The notes: a model not told the origin generated them from the sequence alone. Positions 1-9,918 are shown, numbered from the stretch's first letter. The stretch is DNA of 38,300 bases from Tritrichomonas foetus (GCA_001839685.1 MLAK01001027.1:1-38300); one strand, 5' to 3'. Translations and numbers: made by a program.

Positions 1-2
1 CC

Positions 3-560
3 TTCATTAATGACAATGTAATATTTCCTAAAAATGAAATACATGATAAAATAAAAGAAATTGGCTTTAAGCCTTTCATGATAAAATATGAAATTAATAT
101 AAATGATGAAAATAATGAATGTGTGCCTATTGATTGCGTGCCTGTTATTAGTTCACGACGTTTTAAAATTGATTCTTATAAAATTCAAGCTATTAAGAAC
201 ATTTATAAATATAATATTATTGATGGAAACCCGTTCGAAGATGAAGAAAACGAAATAATGTGCTCATTTATTAATTTAATTGATCCCACACATCCATATC
301 AAATTTTATCATTAGAAGATAAATTAAATTTAGTTAATGATGCGGTAGAGAAGGACAATATGAAAAAAATACTTGATTTATATGATACAATATATGAAGT
401 TAATTTAAATAAAGCTGTTGTTGCTATTATTAAAGATTATTTAGCCAATGTTTCCGCTAATATACAATTTCATTTAGAACAAGAAATAAGAGAAATTAAC
501 GAAATAATGACTGGTGAGAAATGGGATTATAATTCATTCATTAGAAATTTAAATGATTAA
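3..560 (+). CDS. Unrecognised protein, 5' end cut off by the window
   Basis: The reading frame is open from base 3 to the TAA at 558-560, giving about 185 visible codons. An internal ATG lies at 78, but the frame continues upstream of it without a stop, so the true start is probably outside the window. The visible protein is rich in Ile, Asn, Asp and Glu and looks mostly helical toward its C-terminus, where Leu/Ile-spaced segments occupy roughly the last 80 residues. I see no signal peptide, membrane segment or catalytic motif. I do not recognise the family. It faces the GH110-like gene tail to tail, with about 380 bases between their stops. It could be the C-terminal part of a trichomonad-specific repeat protein, but nothing visible proves that. 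Confidence 0.7.
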   Translation, partial: FINDNVIFPKNEIHDKIKEIGFKPFMIKYEININDENNECVPIDCVPVISSRRFKIDSYKIQAIKNIYKYNIIDGNPFEDEENEIMCSFINLIDPTHPYQILSLEDKLNLVNDAVEKDNMKKILDLYDTIYEVNLNKAVVAIIKDYLANVSANIQFHLEQEIREINEIMTGEKWDYNSFIRNLND

Positions 561-941
561 ATAAAATTTATTTTTGCCCTCATAAATTCCATCATTCACG
601 ACTATAAAAACGCGATAAATAACGGCTATAACAAGGGTAAAATAGGGGTGATTAAATGAATATGGGATTTATGAAAAAACAGAATGGGGGAAGTGGTCGA
701 TGTTGTGGGTTTATGTTTTGGGTTATTTTTGAATTGATGGTGTCAGTGATGAAAAATTTTTAAGGGGGTGTAATGACTCAACATTAATATATTTCGATAT
801 TTACGAAGTTCTACGATTAATGACAAATTTGGTGCTTCAATGAAATAACCTGCTTTATATTATTGGATCAATCTGTATTAAAAAACAAAATCCAGATTTA
901 TGGTATACTTTTAATAATAATAAAAATTCAATTGAGTCTGA
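561..941. other. Intergenic space between convergent 3' ends
   Basis: About 380 bases separate two convergent stop codons. AATAAA-like sequence directly follows the upstream stop (TTAAATAAAATT). The middle (about 640-780) is G-rich on the plus strand, with several GGGG runs, which is unlike other spacers here. I see no ORF or RNA gene. Confidence 0.5.
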
Positions 942-3146
942 TTATTGAAAATGAACCTCTGATGAATCTGTTTGATCTAAACTGACATCATCAATTGACC
1001 ATGTTTTCTCTGGTATAATTTCGTTTGAAGCTAACGTTAAATTCTTGCATTTATGAAGTTGAAAAGTTTTCTCGCCCCATCCTGGGAAATCATTATTATA
1101 TTTAATCTTATTATTTCTAATTGTGATATTTTCGGTCGAAATTGCATATAGAATCGGAATGTCAAAAATATCGAAATAATTATCTTCAATTAAAACATTA
1201 GCATGATATGAAACCTGTTGTGATGATACAGAAGAAATAGTTGGATAGAAAGAGAAAATTGCTTTGGTAAATTGATAAGTGGAAGTTAAAGGATTAATGA
1301 AAATATTGCCTTTAATTTCAACATCAGTGCACTTTCCAGATTCATACCAATTTGCTGTATCACCAGCAAGAAGGAGTGCTGCACCAGAAGTATAATCGAA
1401 AAAGTTATTTCGAACTTTTACACTTTTCGGTGTAGTAAATAAGCTTCCACGTGCAACGTTATTTCGAATTGTGTTGTTTTCAAAGATAACACTTGGATAA
1501 TAATCTGCATTTTCAACAGCATCACCAGAAGAAATATCAGATGGAATATTTCCATCAATAGTGACAAGTAATTCTGTTGTTGACATTTTCCTAACATTAG
1601 AAACGACACGAATTTCAGAAAGCTCCATTGTTCCTGATTTAATGAACTGGATTTTCTCACCTGGCAAGAAAGTTTCAAATCCGACTGATTGTTCATGCAT
1701 ATATTGAAGTTTTATAGCGGAATTATTAACAATTTCAGTGATTTTCAAAGATGTTGAATGAACATTGATTGCATCATCAAGCATTCCTTCAAATAAACAA
1801 TTCCTTACGATGATTTCTCCTTTATCATTTGAAAAATGAGTTGCATCACAACTTGATGAATGATAGCGATCATCTCCACCGTAATTTGCACCACTGTGTT
1901 CAATATAGATGTCTTCACTACGTTGTGCCAAAAGTGCCATTCCTTCAGCACTATGAACATGAACATTATAAAGGTGCGTTTTTTTAGCACGATAAAGGAA
2001 AATTCCTGGATGTGGTCGATCCCAGGAACGAATAACAACAACATCACCTATTTGAGCACCATGACCCTGTAAATTCATGAGAATATTGCATGAACCATCT
2101 GCATTTTCTGTCACAATAGTGATAAATGAAATTCCATCGTTGTTTTTATAAATTCTTTTTGTTTCTCTATTGAAGATATACATGAGAGTTGCGCCCAGAG
2201 AAAATCCTTCATTTTCAAATACAAATTGAAGAGCATGAACATGATATGGATACTTCGTTCTATCAATTGAAAGAGTTGTTGAGAAGAATCCGGTTGCTAC
2301 AATTGTAGCTTCAGTATAAAATGGACGATAGAAGTCAATGTGAACATTTTTAATGGTAACATTATATGAATCCATAACAACGAATGGCTCGATAAGTCCA
2401 TGAAAGATAAAAGTTGAATTCTGACAATCAATTGTAACATTTTCAAGATCAATGAGTGGAACACCAACTGGCTGGAAAGTTGGCTGGTCATGATTAGAAA
2501 CATGGTAGGTCATTTTCAAGGCGCCATCTTCGTAAAAGTGATATTCACCTTTTTCAATAACAATTGAAGATTTTTGATTTTCTCTTGCATCACTAATCAT
2601 TTTTCTTAAAGTTGGACCTTGGTCCTTCAAAACTCCTGCTTTCAATTTCAAATTATTATTTTTTGATGAATATCGATTTTTTTGAGAAGAAATTCTGTTC
2701 TCATATTCCCATTTAAGGTTCACCCAATCAGAATGGTCGTTTTCATTTGTGTCAACTTCATCTGCAAATAAATAAAGTCTTTTTGATCCTTTTGGAATAT
2801 CGACTGAAAAAGTTTGCGCTTCGACTTTGTTTGTCATAACCGGCGATATCCAAAGAACTTCTGAGCCTGAAAGTATTGAAAATTTGACGGTTGCTGGATT
2901 TCCGATTTCATCGTCGATTCCACAGGCGCCCGTTAATTTGTTGGCTCCGGCTGGAACAGTGATTGGAATCATTGAGGTGGCGTGTGTTCCGATACCCTCT
3001 TCGTATGAAACACCCGCAATGGTTAATTTATTACCGTCGACTGATAAATCGCGATGGCATTCGCCGTATGTTTGTTTGGTCATTAAAATATCAGTATCGG
3101 AAACGACTGGCGTGGATAAGACGAAAGCTGTGAGAAAGAGAAGCAT
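942..3146 (-). CDS. Secreted NPCBM + GH110-like alpha-1,3-galactosidase
   Basis: This 734-residue protein starts at an ATG with an in-frame TAA nine codons upstream. Residues 1-16 form a short hydrophobic signal peptide. Residues about 18-148 match an NPCBM carbohydrate-binding module, with GIGTHA near 51-56, GIDDE at 76-80 and DHSDW near 137-141. The rest looks like a right-handed parallel beta-helix, with repeated short segments such as ITIRNN and VLIEDN. The core motif is LDDAINVHS at 456-464, as in GH110 exo-alpha-1,3-galactosidases, which release terminal alpha-1,3-galactose from blood-group-B or linear Gal-alpha-Gal glycans. Candidate catalytic aspartates are D434 (CDATHF), D457 and D458. 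From memory, bacterial GH110 enzymes use three Asp residues with the same 23/24-residue spacing. There is no C-terminal anchor, so secretion is likely. The family is mainly bacterial, so lateral transfer is plausible. A related beta-helix glycosidase is the main alternative. Confidence 0.82.
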   Translation of the reverse strand: MLLFLTAFVLSTPVVSDTDILMTKQTYGECHRDLSVDGNKLTIAGVSYEEGIGTHATSMIPITVPAGANKLTGACGIDDEIGNPATVKFSILSGSEVLWISPVMTNKVEAQTFSVDIPKGSKRLYLFADEVDTNENDHSDWVNLKWEYENRISSQKNRYSSKNNNLKLKAGVLKDQGPTLRKMISDARENQKSSIVIEKGEYHFYEDGALKMTYHVSNHDQPTFQPVGVPLIDLENVTIDCQNSTFIFHGLIEPFVVMDSYNVTIKNVHIDFYRPFYTEATIVATGFFSTTLSIDRTKYPYHVHALQFVFENEGFSLGATLMYIFNRETKRIYKNNDGISFITIVTENADGSCNILMNLQGHGAQIGDVVVIRSWDRPHPGIFLYRAKKTHLYNVHVHSAEGMALLAQRSEDIYIEHSGANYGGDDRYHSSSCDATHFSNDKGEIIVRNCLFEGMLDDAINVHSTSLKITEIVNNSAIKLQYMHEQSVGFETFLPGEKIQFIKSGTMELSEIRVVSNVRKMSTTELLVTIDGNIPSDISSGDAVENADYYPSVIFENNTIRNNVARGSLFTTPKSVKVRNNFFDYTSGAALLLAGDTANWYESGKCTDVEIKGNIFINPLTSTYQFTKAIFSFYPTISSVSSQQVSYHANVLIEDNYFDIFDIPILYAISTENITIRNNKIKYNNDFPGWGEKTFQLHKCKNLTLASNEIIPEKTWSIDDVSLDQTDSSEVHFQ

Positions 3147-3856
3147 GCTTATTGCTGATTCGCAGAAAGATTATTTTGAATAAGTATTGAATTTTTTTAT
3201 TTTTATCTGAAAAAGGTATATTTCAGTTGAAATTCGAATACTATAGAAATATATTTTTGGATTATATCTCAATAATTTTTTATGTATTTATTCTATAAAG
3301 CATGTTATTAATATTTTTGTTATATGTTTAAATATTTTATAAGTTTAAATATGGATTACATACAATGATTGCTGTGATATTATTGAAAAAAAAATGAGAT
3401 TGTTAATTCAATTGCAATCATTCAAAAATGATTGTCATAAAATCAAATATATCTTGATAATTATGGAGTTTAATATAATAAATTCAATCATTCACGGTTT
3501 TCCAAGGATTTTCTTTCAAAAAATCTCTTTACAAAGCAAAATATATAATGAAATTTAATTTATCACCAAACAACACAATTATGCTGCATATAATACAGAC
3601 ACACACAAATATTATTCAATTTACATCCCAATTTCATCCCAATATAAATTCGTTAAAGATGATTCATTTCATCCTTTGATGTCGATTTGGCAAAATCATT
3701 TGTTATAACTCACTATGAATGTTTTAGGTAATATATTTTTTAATTGTATTGAAATAAATAAAAGCAGACATTTCTATAAAGCTATTTTAAAATAACAAAT
3801 CTATAAAATTTAGGTGAAATGTGAAGTGAAAAGTAGAAGTGAATACACAACGAATT
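3147..3856. other. AT-rich spacer upstream of the GH110-like gene
   Basis: About 700 bases lie between two minus-strand genes. They must hold the promoter of the GH110-like gene and the 3' flank of the next gene. I find no good TCA-Y-W initiator on the minus strand within about 100 bases of the GH110 start. There is no supported ORF and no obvious repeat. Confidence 0.45.
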
Positions 3857-5290
3857 CTACTTTTTGGTAAAGAAAGTTGAAACTGCCCTCTTCACAGTTG
3901 ATATTCCAGCTAGAATCTGTTCTTCACTGTGTGCTGGTGAAATGAATATTTTTATTGATGATCTCGGTGCTAAAGTATGTCTTTCTCTCACGAATTTTGT
4001 TTTTGCAACTGCAACAGGATCATTTTCGCTATCTATGCATAAATCACAAATTGTTTGTAAAATCTTATCTTCATCTTCAAGTCTTTTAGGTTTGACAAGA
4101 CGAAGATGGATCATTGGGGATTGATCGTTTCCCATAATCAAAAAATATTTTCTTATGAGTCGATCATTTTGTAATTCATTTCTTGCCAATAAAATGTTTT
4201 TTCTTAAAGTTTTAATGATTTCTTCACCTTTTCCAATAGCAATTTCTAATGCTTTAATAACAGAAATTACATTCAATGCAGGCGGCGAAGCGCTAAATAC
4301 ATATGTCTGGCTGGCCAGTCTCTGATGTTGGCTTAGTTTTTTATTACAAGCAACAAAGCATCCAAGTGAAGCAAAACATGACGAAAATGAGCCGATTCGA
4401 ATTTCTACGTTTTTTGAATGATCAATTTCAAAATGTTCAAAAATTCCGCGGCCTGTTTTCCCTAAAGATCCAAATGAAAGAGACTCGTCTATAATTAAAC
4501 GTAAACAAAATTCTTTTCTTAGAGAAATCAGTTTTTCTAACTCTAAAACTTGGCCATCACATTCAAATATTCCTTCTGTGCAAACCCATCGATTACATTT
4601 ATCCCATCGTTCATATGAGTTTCTTTGTAAAGACAACTTGCTTTTGAGGTCATTCATATCATTGTGGTGATATGGAATAATTTTGCAACGACTCAAATCA
4701 GCACCAAGATGAATTGCAAATGACGAGCATTCATCAACAAATATTATATCTGTGTTTTTTACAAAGGCCTGCATAACTGAAATGATTGTTGAAAATGGAT
4801 AAATATAATTGACAGAATCTTCAGTTCCAAGCCAATCTGCAATTTTAGACTCGAGTTCTAAATGGCAATCAAAAGTGCCATACAATTGTCTTGGTCCGCC
4901 TGTCCCAACTGCATATTTTTCAACAGCCGTTATCGTTGCATCAATTATTTCTTGATTCATATTCAGGCCTAGGAAGTTTGGTGTTCCAAAATTGATCGCT
5001 GATCGATTGTCAATAACAATTGTGGATGAGGGGCCAGAGGAGATAATTCGTGGATGTAATTTTGACAGATCGTCACTCGATGAAATATCCGGAACTATCG
5101 GGAGTGGCTTCCATTCTTTGATAATGTTTTCTGCTTCTTCGTAGGAAAGATCGGTGGGCTTGACGGCTGGTTCGGGCTGGCGAAGGAGTAAAACGAACAA
5201 AAAAACGATTAGAAATATCTCGACGACGATGTGAATTGGTGTTTCTTGATACATTGCCCAGAGCCATTGCTCCAGAGTAGAAACAACCAT
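3857..5290 (-). CDS. SPTLC1: Serine palmitoyltransferase, LCB1/SPTLC1-type subunit
   Basis: This non-catalytic partner of serine palmitoyltransferase supports the first step of sphingoid base synthesis (serine + palmitoyl-CoA) at the ER. The 477-residue protein is close to the size of animal SPTLC1. The open frame runs further upstream, but its first in-frame ATG is at 5290; the N-terminus from there (LEQWLWAMYQETPIH) aligns with other LCB1 proteins. One membrane segment spans about residues 20-36. The alpha-oxoamine synthase fold follows, with NFLGLN at 105-110, VGTGGPRQLYGTFDCHLELE at 128-147 and DESLSFGSLGKTGRG near 268-281. The PLP-binding lysine of LCB2-type subunits is absent (segment 299-312, IGSFSSCFASLGCF), which marks it as LCB1. 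The position equal to human Cys133 is Gly131. An LCB2 partner must be encoded elsewhere. Confidence 0.93.
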   Translation of the reverse strand: MVVSTLEQWLWAMYQETPIHIVVEIFLIVFLFVLLLRQPEPAVKPTDLSYEEAENIIKEWKPLPIVPDISSSDDLSKLHPRIISSGPSSTIVIDNRSAINFGTPNFLGLNMNQEIIDATITAVEKYAVGTGGPRQLYGTFDCHLELESKIADWLGTEDSVNYIYPFSTIISVMQAFVKNTDIIFVDECSSFAIHLGADLSRCKIIPYHHNDMNDLKSKLSLQRNSYERWDKCNRWVCTEGIFECDGQVLELEKLISLRKEFCLRLIIDESLSFGSLGKTGRGIFEHFEIDHSKNVEIRIGSFSSCFASLGCFVACNKKLSQHQRLASQTYVFSASPPALNVISVIKALEIAIGKGEEIIKTLRKNILLARNELQNDRLIRKYFLIMGNDQSPMIHLRLVKPKRLEDEDKILQTICDLCIDSENDPVAVAKTKFVRERHTLAPRSSIKIFISPAHSEEQILAGISTVKRAVSTFFTKK

Positions 5291-5870
5291 TTTGTTTCGT
5301 TGGCCAGATATACTATCAAAAAAAAGATAAAATATGAAACTTTTTGATTGAAAGAAATGATTGAATGATATCAATTTTGTGATAATTAAAGAAAAATTTG
5401 TTACTGTAATTCAATTTTTAATTCTACGATCAAAATTACCTGGGTTGCCATCGTTGATGTACGATTGAAATAACACAACACGTAATGATGATTCATGTGT
5501 ATAATGTTATTTGGAATAGCAAAAGATTTACTGACAAAATTCGGGTTACGGAAAATAAAAAAACAGAAAACAGTTAACACTCCATAATATTAATCTGTTC
5601 ATGCAATTTGCATCGTAAATCGTCAATGGTATAGTTTTTTATTTTTGGTGAATTTGACAAAATGAAATTAACCTTAGTGAATGGTGAATTAATTCATGTT
5701 ATCATTCCCTCAATTGGTAATAATTTTTTGAAGATAATTTGTATACTTATCTCATCAATTTCCAATATATAATTATCATAGTACTATAGGATTATGATAA
5801 AATTAAATAATGGAAAAATAAAAGATATCAATTTCGCGCGATTTTATTTTTTTAATAAAATAGTATAATT
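5291..5870. other. Spacer upstream of the LCB1 gene
   Basis: This is AT-rich sequence of about 580 bases between two minus-strand genes. A possible minus-strand initiator (TCATA, 5333-5337) would give a leader of about 45 bases for the LCB1 gene. No ORF, RNA gene or repeat is evident. Confidence 0.4.
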
Positions 5871-7481
5871 TTATAGATCGCTTAAAATTAAACTTATAAG
5901 ATGGTTGGCACTGTCTTTTATCAAGCTAGGAGGTACATTTTGAACTTGTTCTTTTGGATTTTGTGATTGCTTTTGAATGTGTTTTTCCAAGTTGTCAATT
6001 TTTTCAAGAGCTTTTCGAAGTTTCTCATTTAAATCATGAATGAGATCTTTTTGCTCATTTAATTCCCATTCTTGAGTTTTATTTTCCTTTATCAAATTGT
6101 CAATTTGATGTAAATGAACTTGAGAACAATCTTTTTCATTTGAGTATTTATCTCTCAACTTTTGGTTTTTTATCTGTAAATTTTTGTTTTCATTTTTTAA
6201 TTTCTGTACTTCAGCTTTACTCGTTTCAAGATTAGATTTTTCTATTTCTAGTTTTTGAGTAAGATCACCTACTTGATTGTTTGATTTCTTTAAATCTTCT
6301 TCAACCTCTATAATTCTTCCTCTTAAATTAGCGATTTCAGAATTGATGCTATTCGGGTTCGAAAAAGATGGTGCAGTAAATATGCTTGCTGGAGAAATGG
6401 TTGGCTGTGACTCTTTTGAAATTAAAACTGGTGAATTAGTAACATCTTTATGATCATTTTTCCTATCAATCCTGTCATTCTTATAATTATTTGTATTATC
6501 TGTATAGTTATTGTGATTATTATTATTTGTATTTGTATATGTATTTGTATTATTAATTATATTATTATTAAATGTATTGTTATTTAGATTATGATTTGTA
6601 GTTGTATTTTTGTCTTCGTTTGGATTATATCTGGGAATGATAAGTGGAGGTCTTTCATGAGAACTTTTTGTGGGACTATTTGGCCTTGGAATGCGATTTA
6701 ATGTGTTTGTTGCTGTTAGTGGACCCCTATAAAATGGTGAAAATACTAGCTTGGGGGCACTTTTTGGTGATTGTAATGGTATTGAAATGTTCGACGATGC
6801 TAAAGATTGAGGTTGGAGACAATTTGATTCATTGGCAGATAATTCTTTTTGTTTGGCATCTCTAATTTTTTGGAGTTCAACTTTAAATTTGGAACTGTTT
6901 TCTCTCAATATAAAAAGTGCTACTCTCAAATTGCAAACCGAAAGCGCTTTTTCTGTAAACTCAATTAATTCATCCGGAATTGAAACTTTTGGCGGGAAAT
7001 AATTCGCAACAATGTTCAAAACATCTCTGATAGGCGATTCTATTGATTCTAAACATTTTCCTAAAAACAAATAATTCTCTTTGAAAGAAATCTCATTCGA
7101 TAAATTAATTCCACTATTTTGAACAAATTCGATCGGATAATTTTTTTTCTCGTTATAATCTTTCCATATTTCGTCGAGTTCGAACATCATTCGTGAAAAT
7201 GGAGAATCTAATTTCATTATTTCTGGGTAATTTGTTCGAATGTATTCCACTTTGTCGTCTTGGGAGTGGTTTAAAGCCGTTAAATCTTTGAGGAGTTCGC
7301 TGATGTTGGATGCGAGAATGTTGCTTCGAAGCAACATCATTTCATCATTTCTGTAAAAGTAAGCGAAATCATTTAGGTAATCAAGTACGAGAGAAAGATT
7401 TCTTCGAAAAGTGTCGGTTGTTCGAGCCTGAAGAGTAAAAACTGGTCCAAAAACGAGAGGAATCGTTGGTTTAGTATCCAT
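5871..7481 (-). CDS. Coiled-coil protein with Asn-rich linker, family not recognised
   Basis: This 536-residue soluble protein has no signal peptide or membrane segment. Residues 1 to about 215 are a probable helical globular domain that I do not recognise. A Ser/Pro-rich stretch follows (about 225-285), then an Asn/Thr/Tyr-rich low-complexity linker (about 290-345) built from AAT/AAC-type codons. Residues about 375-510 carry a long heptad-like coiled coil rich in Lys, Glu, Leu and Asn. The start ATG at 7481 sits 14 bases downstream of a minus-strand TCATT initiator-like site, which supports the start. The layout (folded head, disordered linker, coiled-coil tail) is common among cytoskeletal or scaffold proteins, but no function can be assigned. 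Confidence 0.75.
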   Translation of the reverse strand: MDTKPTIPLVFGPVFTLQARTTDTFRRNLSLVLDYLNDFAYFYRNDEMMLLRSNILASNISELLKDLTALNHSQDDKVEYIRTNYPEIMKLDSPFSRMMFELDEIWKDYNEKKNYPIEFVQNSGINLSNEISFKENYLFLGKCLESIESPIRDVLNIVANYFPPKVSIPDELIEFTEKALSVCNLRVALFILRENSSKFKVELQKIRDAKQKELSANESNCLQPQSLASSNISIPLQSPKSAPKLVFSPFYRGPLTATNTLNRIPRPNSPTKSSHERPPLIIPRYNPNEDKNTTTNHNLNNNTFNNNIINNTNTYTNTNNNNHNNYTDNTNNYKNDRIDRKNDHKDVTNSPVLISKESQPTISPASIFTAPSFSNPNSINSEIANLRGRIIEVEEDLKKSNNQVGDLTQKLEIEKSNLETSKAEVQKLKNENKNLQIKNQKLRDKYSNEKDCSQVHLHQIDNLIKENKTQEWELNEQKDLIHDLNEKLRKALEKIDNLEKHIQKQSQNPKEQVQNVPPSLIKDSANHLISLILSDL

Positions 7482-7492
7482 CTTGACAAAAA

Positions 7493-7497
7493 AATGA
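7493..7497 (-). promoter_or_regulatory. Candidate initiator (TCATT) of the coiled-coil gene
   Basis: On the minus strand this reads TCATT, fitting the trichomonad initiator TCA(+1)-pyrimidine-T/A. The A would lie 14 bases before the ATG at 7481, a typical short trichomonad leader. The motif is short and common in AT-rich DNA, so position is the main argument. Confidence 0.45.
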
Positions 7498-8097
7498 TGA
7501 TTTTCTTTTTTATGAAAAAAAAATTGGCAAATATATAATTATAGAAAAAGCTGAGATGAATTGAGGAAAAAGTTTGCTTACACATCATTCAAAAAGATTT
7601 GGTTTTTTCTGTGCTTGAAATCTTTGAAAACTTTATTTTTTTGTGAATAGGCAAATTTTCTTTATGACATAAATCAAAGATGATAGAAATTTCCCCTTCG
7701 ATAAGACGATCATCATAAACGTCATGAATGAGTCATTAATAAAGACAAGATATTTTTAAAATACTTGAGTGATTGTATATTATCTGATACAATATTGTTG
7801 ATGTATCTCTAATCATCATAATAGAAAGGTTCATTCTCATGTAAAATGTTAGAAAAAATTGTGCCCATGTTTTGAGAAAAGGTTATTTGTCGAAAAATCC
7901 TTTGGTTTTGGTTTCTCAAAATCAGTTCAGATATGTAGTTACTAATACATGAATTTATTCAAAACCAACCTCATATTTGAACACCTTAACTTCATTAATG
8001 AATCACTATTGAACAATTTTTGATTTAATTGATTTTACTCATTTTCGTCTCAATGTTTCTTAAAAATTATTCATTGAATCAACAAAAATAAAATATA
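7498..8097. other. AT-rich noncoding stretch
   Basis: Between the promoter of the coiled-coil gene and the decayed coding remnants I see no ORF, RNA gene or strong repeat. Confidence 0.4.
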
Positions 8098-8703
8098 TCA
8101 TTTACAGCAATTTATGAGATCATTTGAGACTGGTATTATGGTTTCATTAATTAATATTTTGAGTTTTTCATTTTCATTTTTAATTATTTTCATTTCTTCC
8201 TTTATATCTTTCTTTTGTTCATATAAAAGTATTAGATGTCTTTTTAATTTATGATTGTTTTTATTTCATTTCTGGAGAAAATCATTAAACGATTCATTCA
8301 TGTTTTCATCAGTGCTTTCAATATCTGTTTCTTCTTTGATTCCATATATTCTGTTGGTATATTGTAGGCTGTTTCTTTATTAGGCAACATATTAATAATG
8401 CCATCTTGATGATATATAATTAACTTACCTTTTCTTTTTTTGAATTTATAATTCATTAATGGGTAATATTCGTTTAAAATTCGTGTGTCTAATTCGGATA
8501 GGAATTGAGGTCGTTTAAAAAAATTTCTTGCTTTATGAACGTCTTGCTTCTTTCATGAATCAAAGAAATCATACATAATTTGTTTTTGATCTAATGATTC
8601 AAGCCATTCAGTATTCATTCCTGTGTGATCATTTCTTTTAGCATTATTTATTTGAAGATTTGTTATTTTATGATTCGTAATGATCCTATGAATGTGTAAA
8701 CTT
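8098..8703 (-). pseudogene. Decayed coding remnant, family unknown
   Basis: Reading the minus strand, protein-like sequence can be followed from about 8703 to a TGA at 8098-8100, but only across an in-frame TGA at 8553-8555, a frame change near 8340-8380 and a further TGA at 8266-8268. Between breaks the composition is protein-like, not random: for example NEYYPLMNYKFKK, then DGIINMLPNKE, then a Lys/Glu/Asn-rich coiled-coil-like end (EEMKIIKNENEKLKILI). The segments are collinear and stay on one strand, as expected for a gene disabled by several mutations. I do not recognise the family. It could be a relic of a transposon or of a trichomonad-specific gene family. Confidence 0.5.
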
Positions 8704-8856
8704 GGTTTCGGTTAATAAATCATTAAAAGTTCAAAAATGAATTATGAAATAATCAGTTTATAATATCAATTATTGTGTTTAATTTATGATGCAATTTAAA
8801 TTGTTTCCAATATGATTCAAATAATGATAAATAAGAACAAAAATAAATGAAAATTT

Positions 8857-9420
8857 TTAAAATTCTTTATAAAATTGTAAACATTTTTGACTGAAATTAT
8901 TTTCAACTAACATTTTCTTATGAAGACCAGTTAAGGCATGTTCATAAATGTTTACCATTTTAACGTTGTTCGTCTGATTTACATAGTTGGTTTTGTTAAT
9001 ACATTTCCATTTTGATGAATATTTAAATAATCATTAGCTTTGATATCAGATGTTCTCACATTAAACCCTTTGCTTTTCATTATAATTTTATGATCTACAT
9101 TAATAAAACATTCAGATCTAATAACTTTCCCACTTAATATATCTTGCCTTTTCTTCATTATCTAAGTATCAAATTTATTAAATCCTGTATATATCGTAAA
9201 TGCAGTAATTGATTTTATATTATCAATGATAAAATGACATTTATCAATAAGGGACCAAAGGTAATAACTCGAAAATGACATAAATTCACCATTCTTATTT
9301 AAAAGTTTTGTTAATTTCCTTTCTGATCTGTTCAATGTTTATAGAATTATTTTCATTCATGTTATCATACATAAATTTTCCTATTGTTTCTTCATTCTTA
9401 AAAATTAAATCAATAAAATT
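8857..9420 (-). pseudogene. Second decayed coding remnant, family unknown
   Basis: On the minus strand, protein-like sequence runs from about 9420 to a TAA at 8857-8859. It is interrupted by a TAA at 9295-9297 with a frame change, a TAG at 9162-9164 and another frame change near 8990-9010. Readable pieces include SSYYLWSLIDKCHFIIDNIK, KSKGFNVRTSDIKANDYLNI and VNIYEHALTGLHKKML. It lies just upstream of the 8098-8703 remnant on the same strand, so the two may derive from one element. The middle piece faintly recalls the C-terminal part of protein-primed B-family DNA polymerases of Polinton/Maverick elements, but this is too weak to name it. Confidence 0.4.
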
Positions 9421-9867
9421 AAATCAACAAAATTAAACTTTTGCTTGTCCAAATTCAATAATTGGATTTATTATTATTTGTTGCGATATTTTTGTACTGA
9501 AAGTATTGAAAACAAGCAATTATTAGAGTAATATGACCGAATGGCAGTCTAGAAACCGTATATTATGATGTAGATTCTAATCATTGATTAATAAAAGATA
9601 TGAAGAACACAAAATTAATAGATTTTAAACAGGTAATAATCAACCACTAATTTTTACTAATAAAATATTTTCTTACTTTCATTCTTTCTAGTCCACAAAG
9701 ATACATTTAATCTATCCATTTGTGGGTAATGGTCGTCAAATACAAAAAGACAAAGTTTCTATTCATCAAACATTTCGAATGATGATAAAAAGGGGAGATA
9801 TTTTTGATTTTGGCCATAAAAATGATTGTTTCAGTCATCTGGTATTAACGCAAGACGAATAATGAAA
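9421..9867. other. AT-rich noncoding stretch
   Basis: This separates the decayed remnant from the 3' flank of the next gene. No feature was seen beyond AT-rich sequence. Confidence 0.35.
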
Positions 9868-9918
9868 CAATAAAAAGAAAGAAGCACAATAAAGAAAGAA
9901 ACGCAATAAAGAAAGAAG
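9868..9918. repeat. Three imperfect tandem copies of a 17-base A/G-rich unit
   Basis: The unit is close to CAATAAAGAAAGAA plus two or three variable bases and occurs three times in a row. It sits directly downstream of the stop of the minus-strand coiled-coil gene, so on that transcript it would be a T/C-rich 3' UTR or flank. Confidence 0.6.

Noticed and set aside
2827..3183. 118-codon plus-strand frame opposite the GH110-like N-terminus
   Set aside because: It is antisense to the NPCBM domain, which has clear family motifs.
5291..5374. Extended N-terminus of the LCB1 protein
   Set aside because: The extension begins at a non-ATG codon; the ATG at 5290 starts exactly where family similarity starts.
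8420..8435. GTAAGT on the minus strand within the decayed block as a 5' splice site
   Set aside because: Trichomonad introns normally use a GTATGT-like 5' site and an ACTAACACACAG-like branch/3' motif, and no such 3' motif was found downstream.
8098..8703. Decayed block as an initiator-binding (IBD/IBP39-type) protein
   Set aside because: I considered it because of its DGIINMLP segment and coiled coil, but what I remember of the IBD domain does not match the readable segments.
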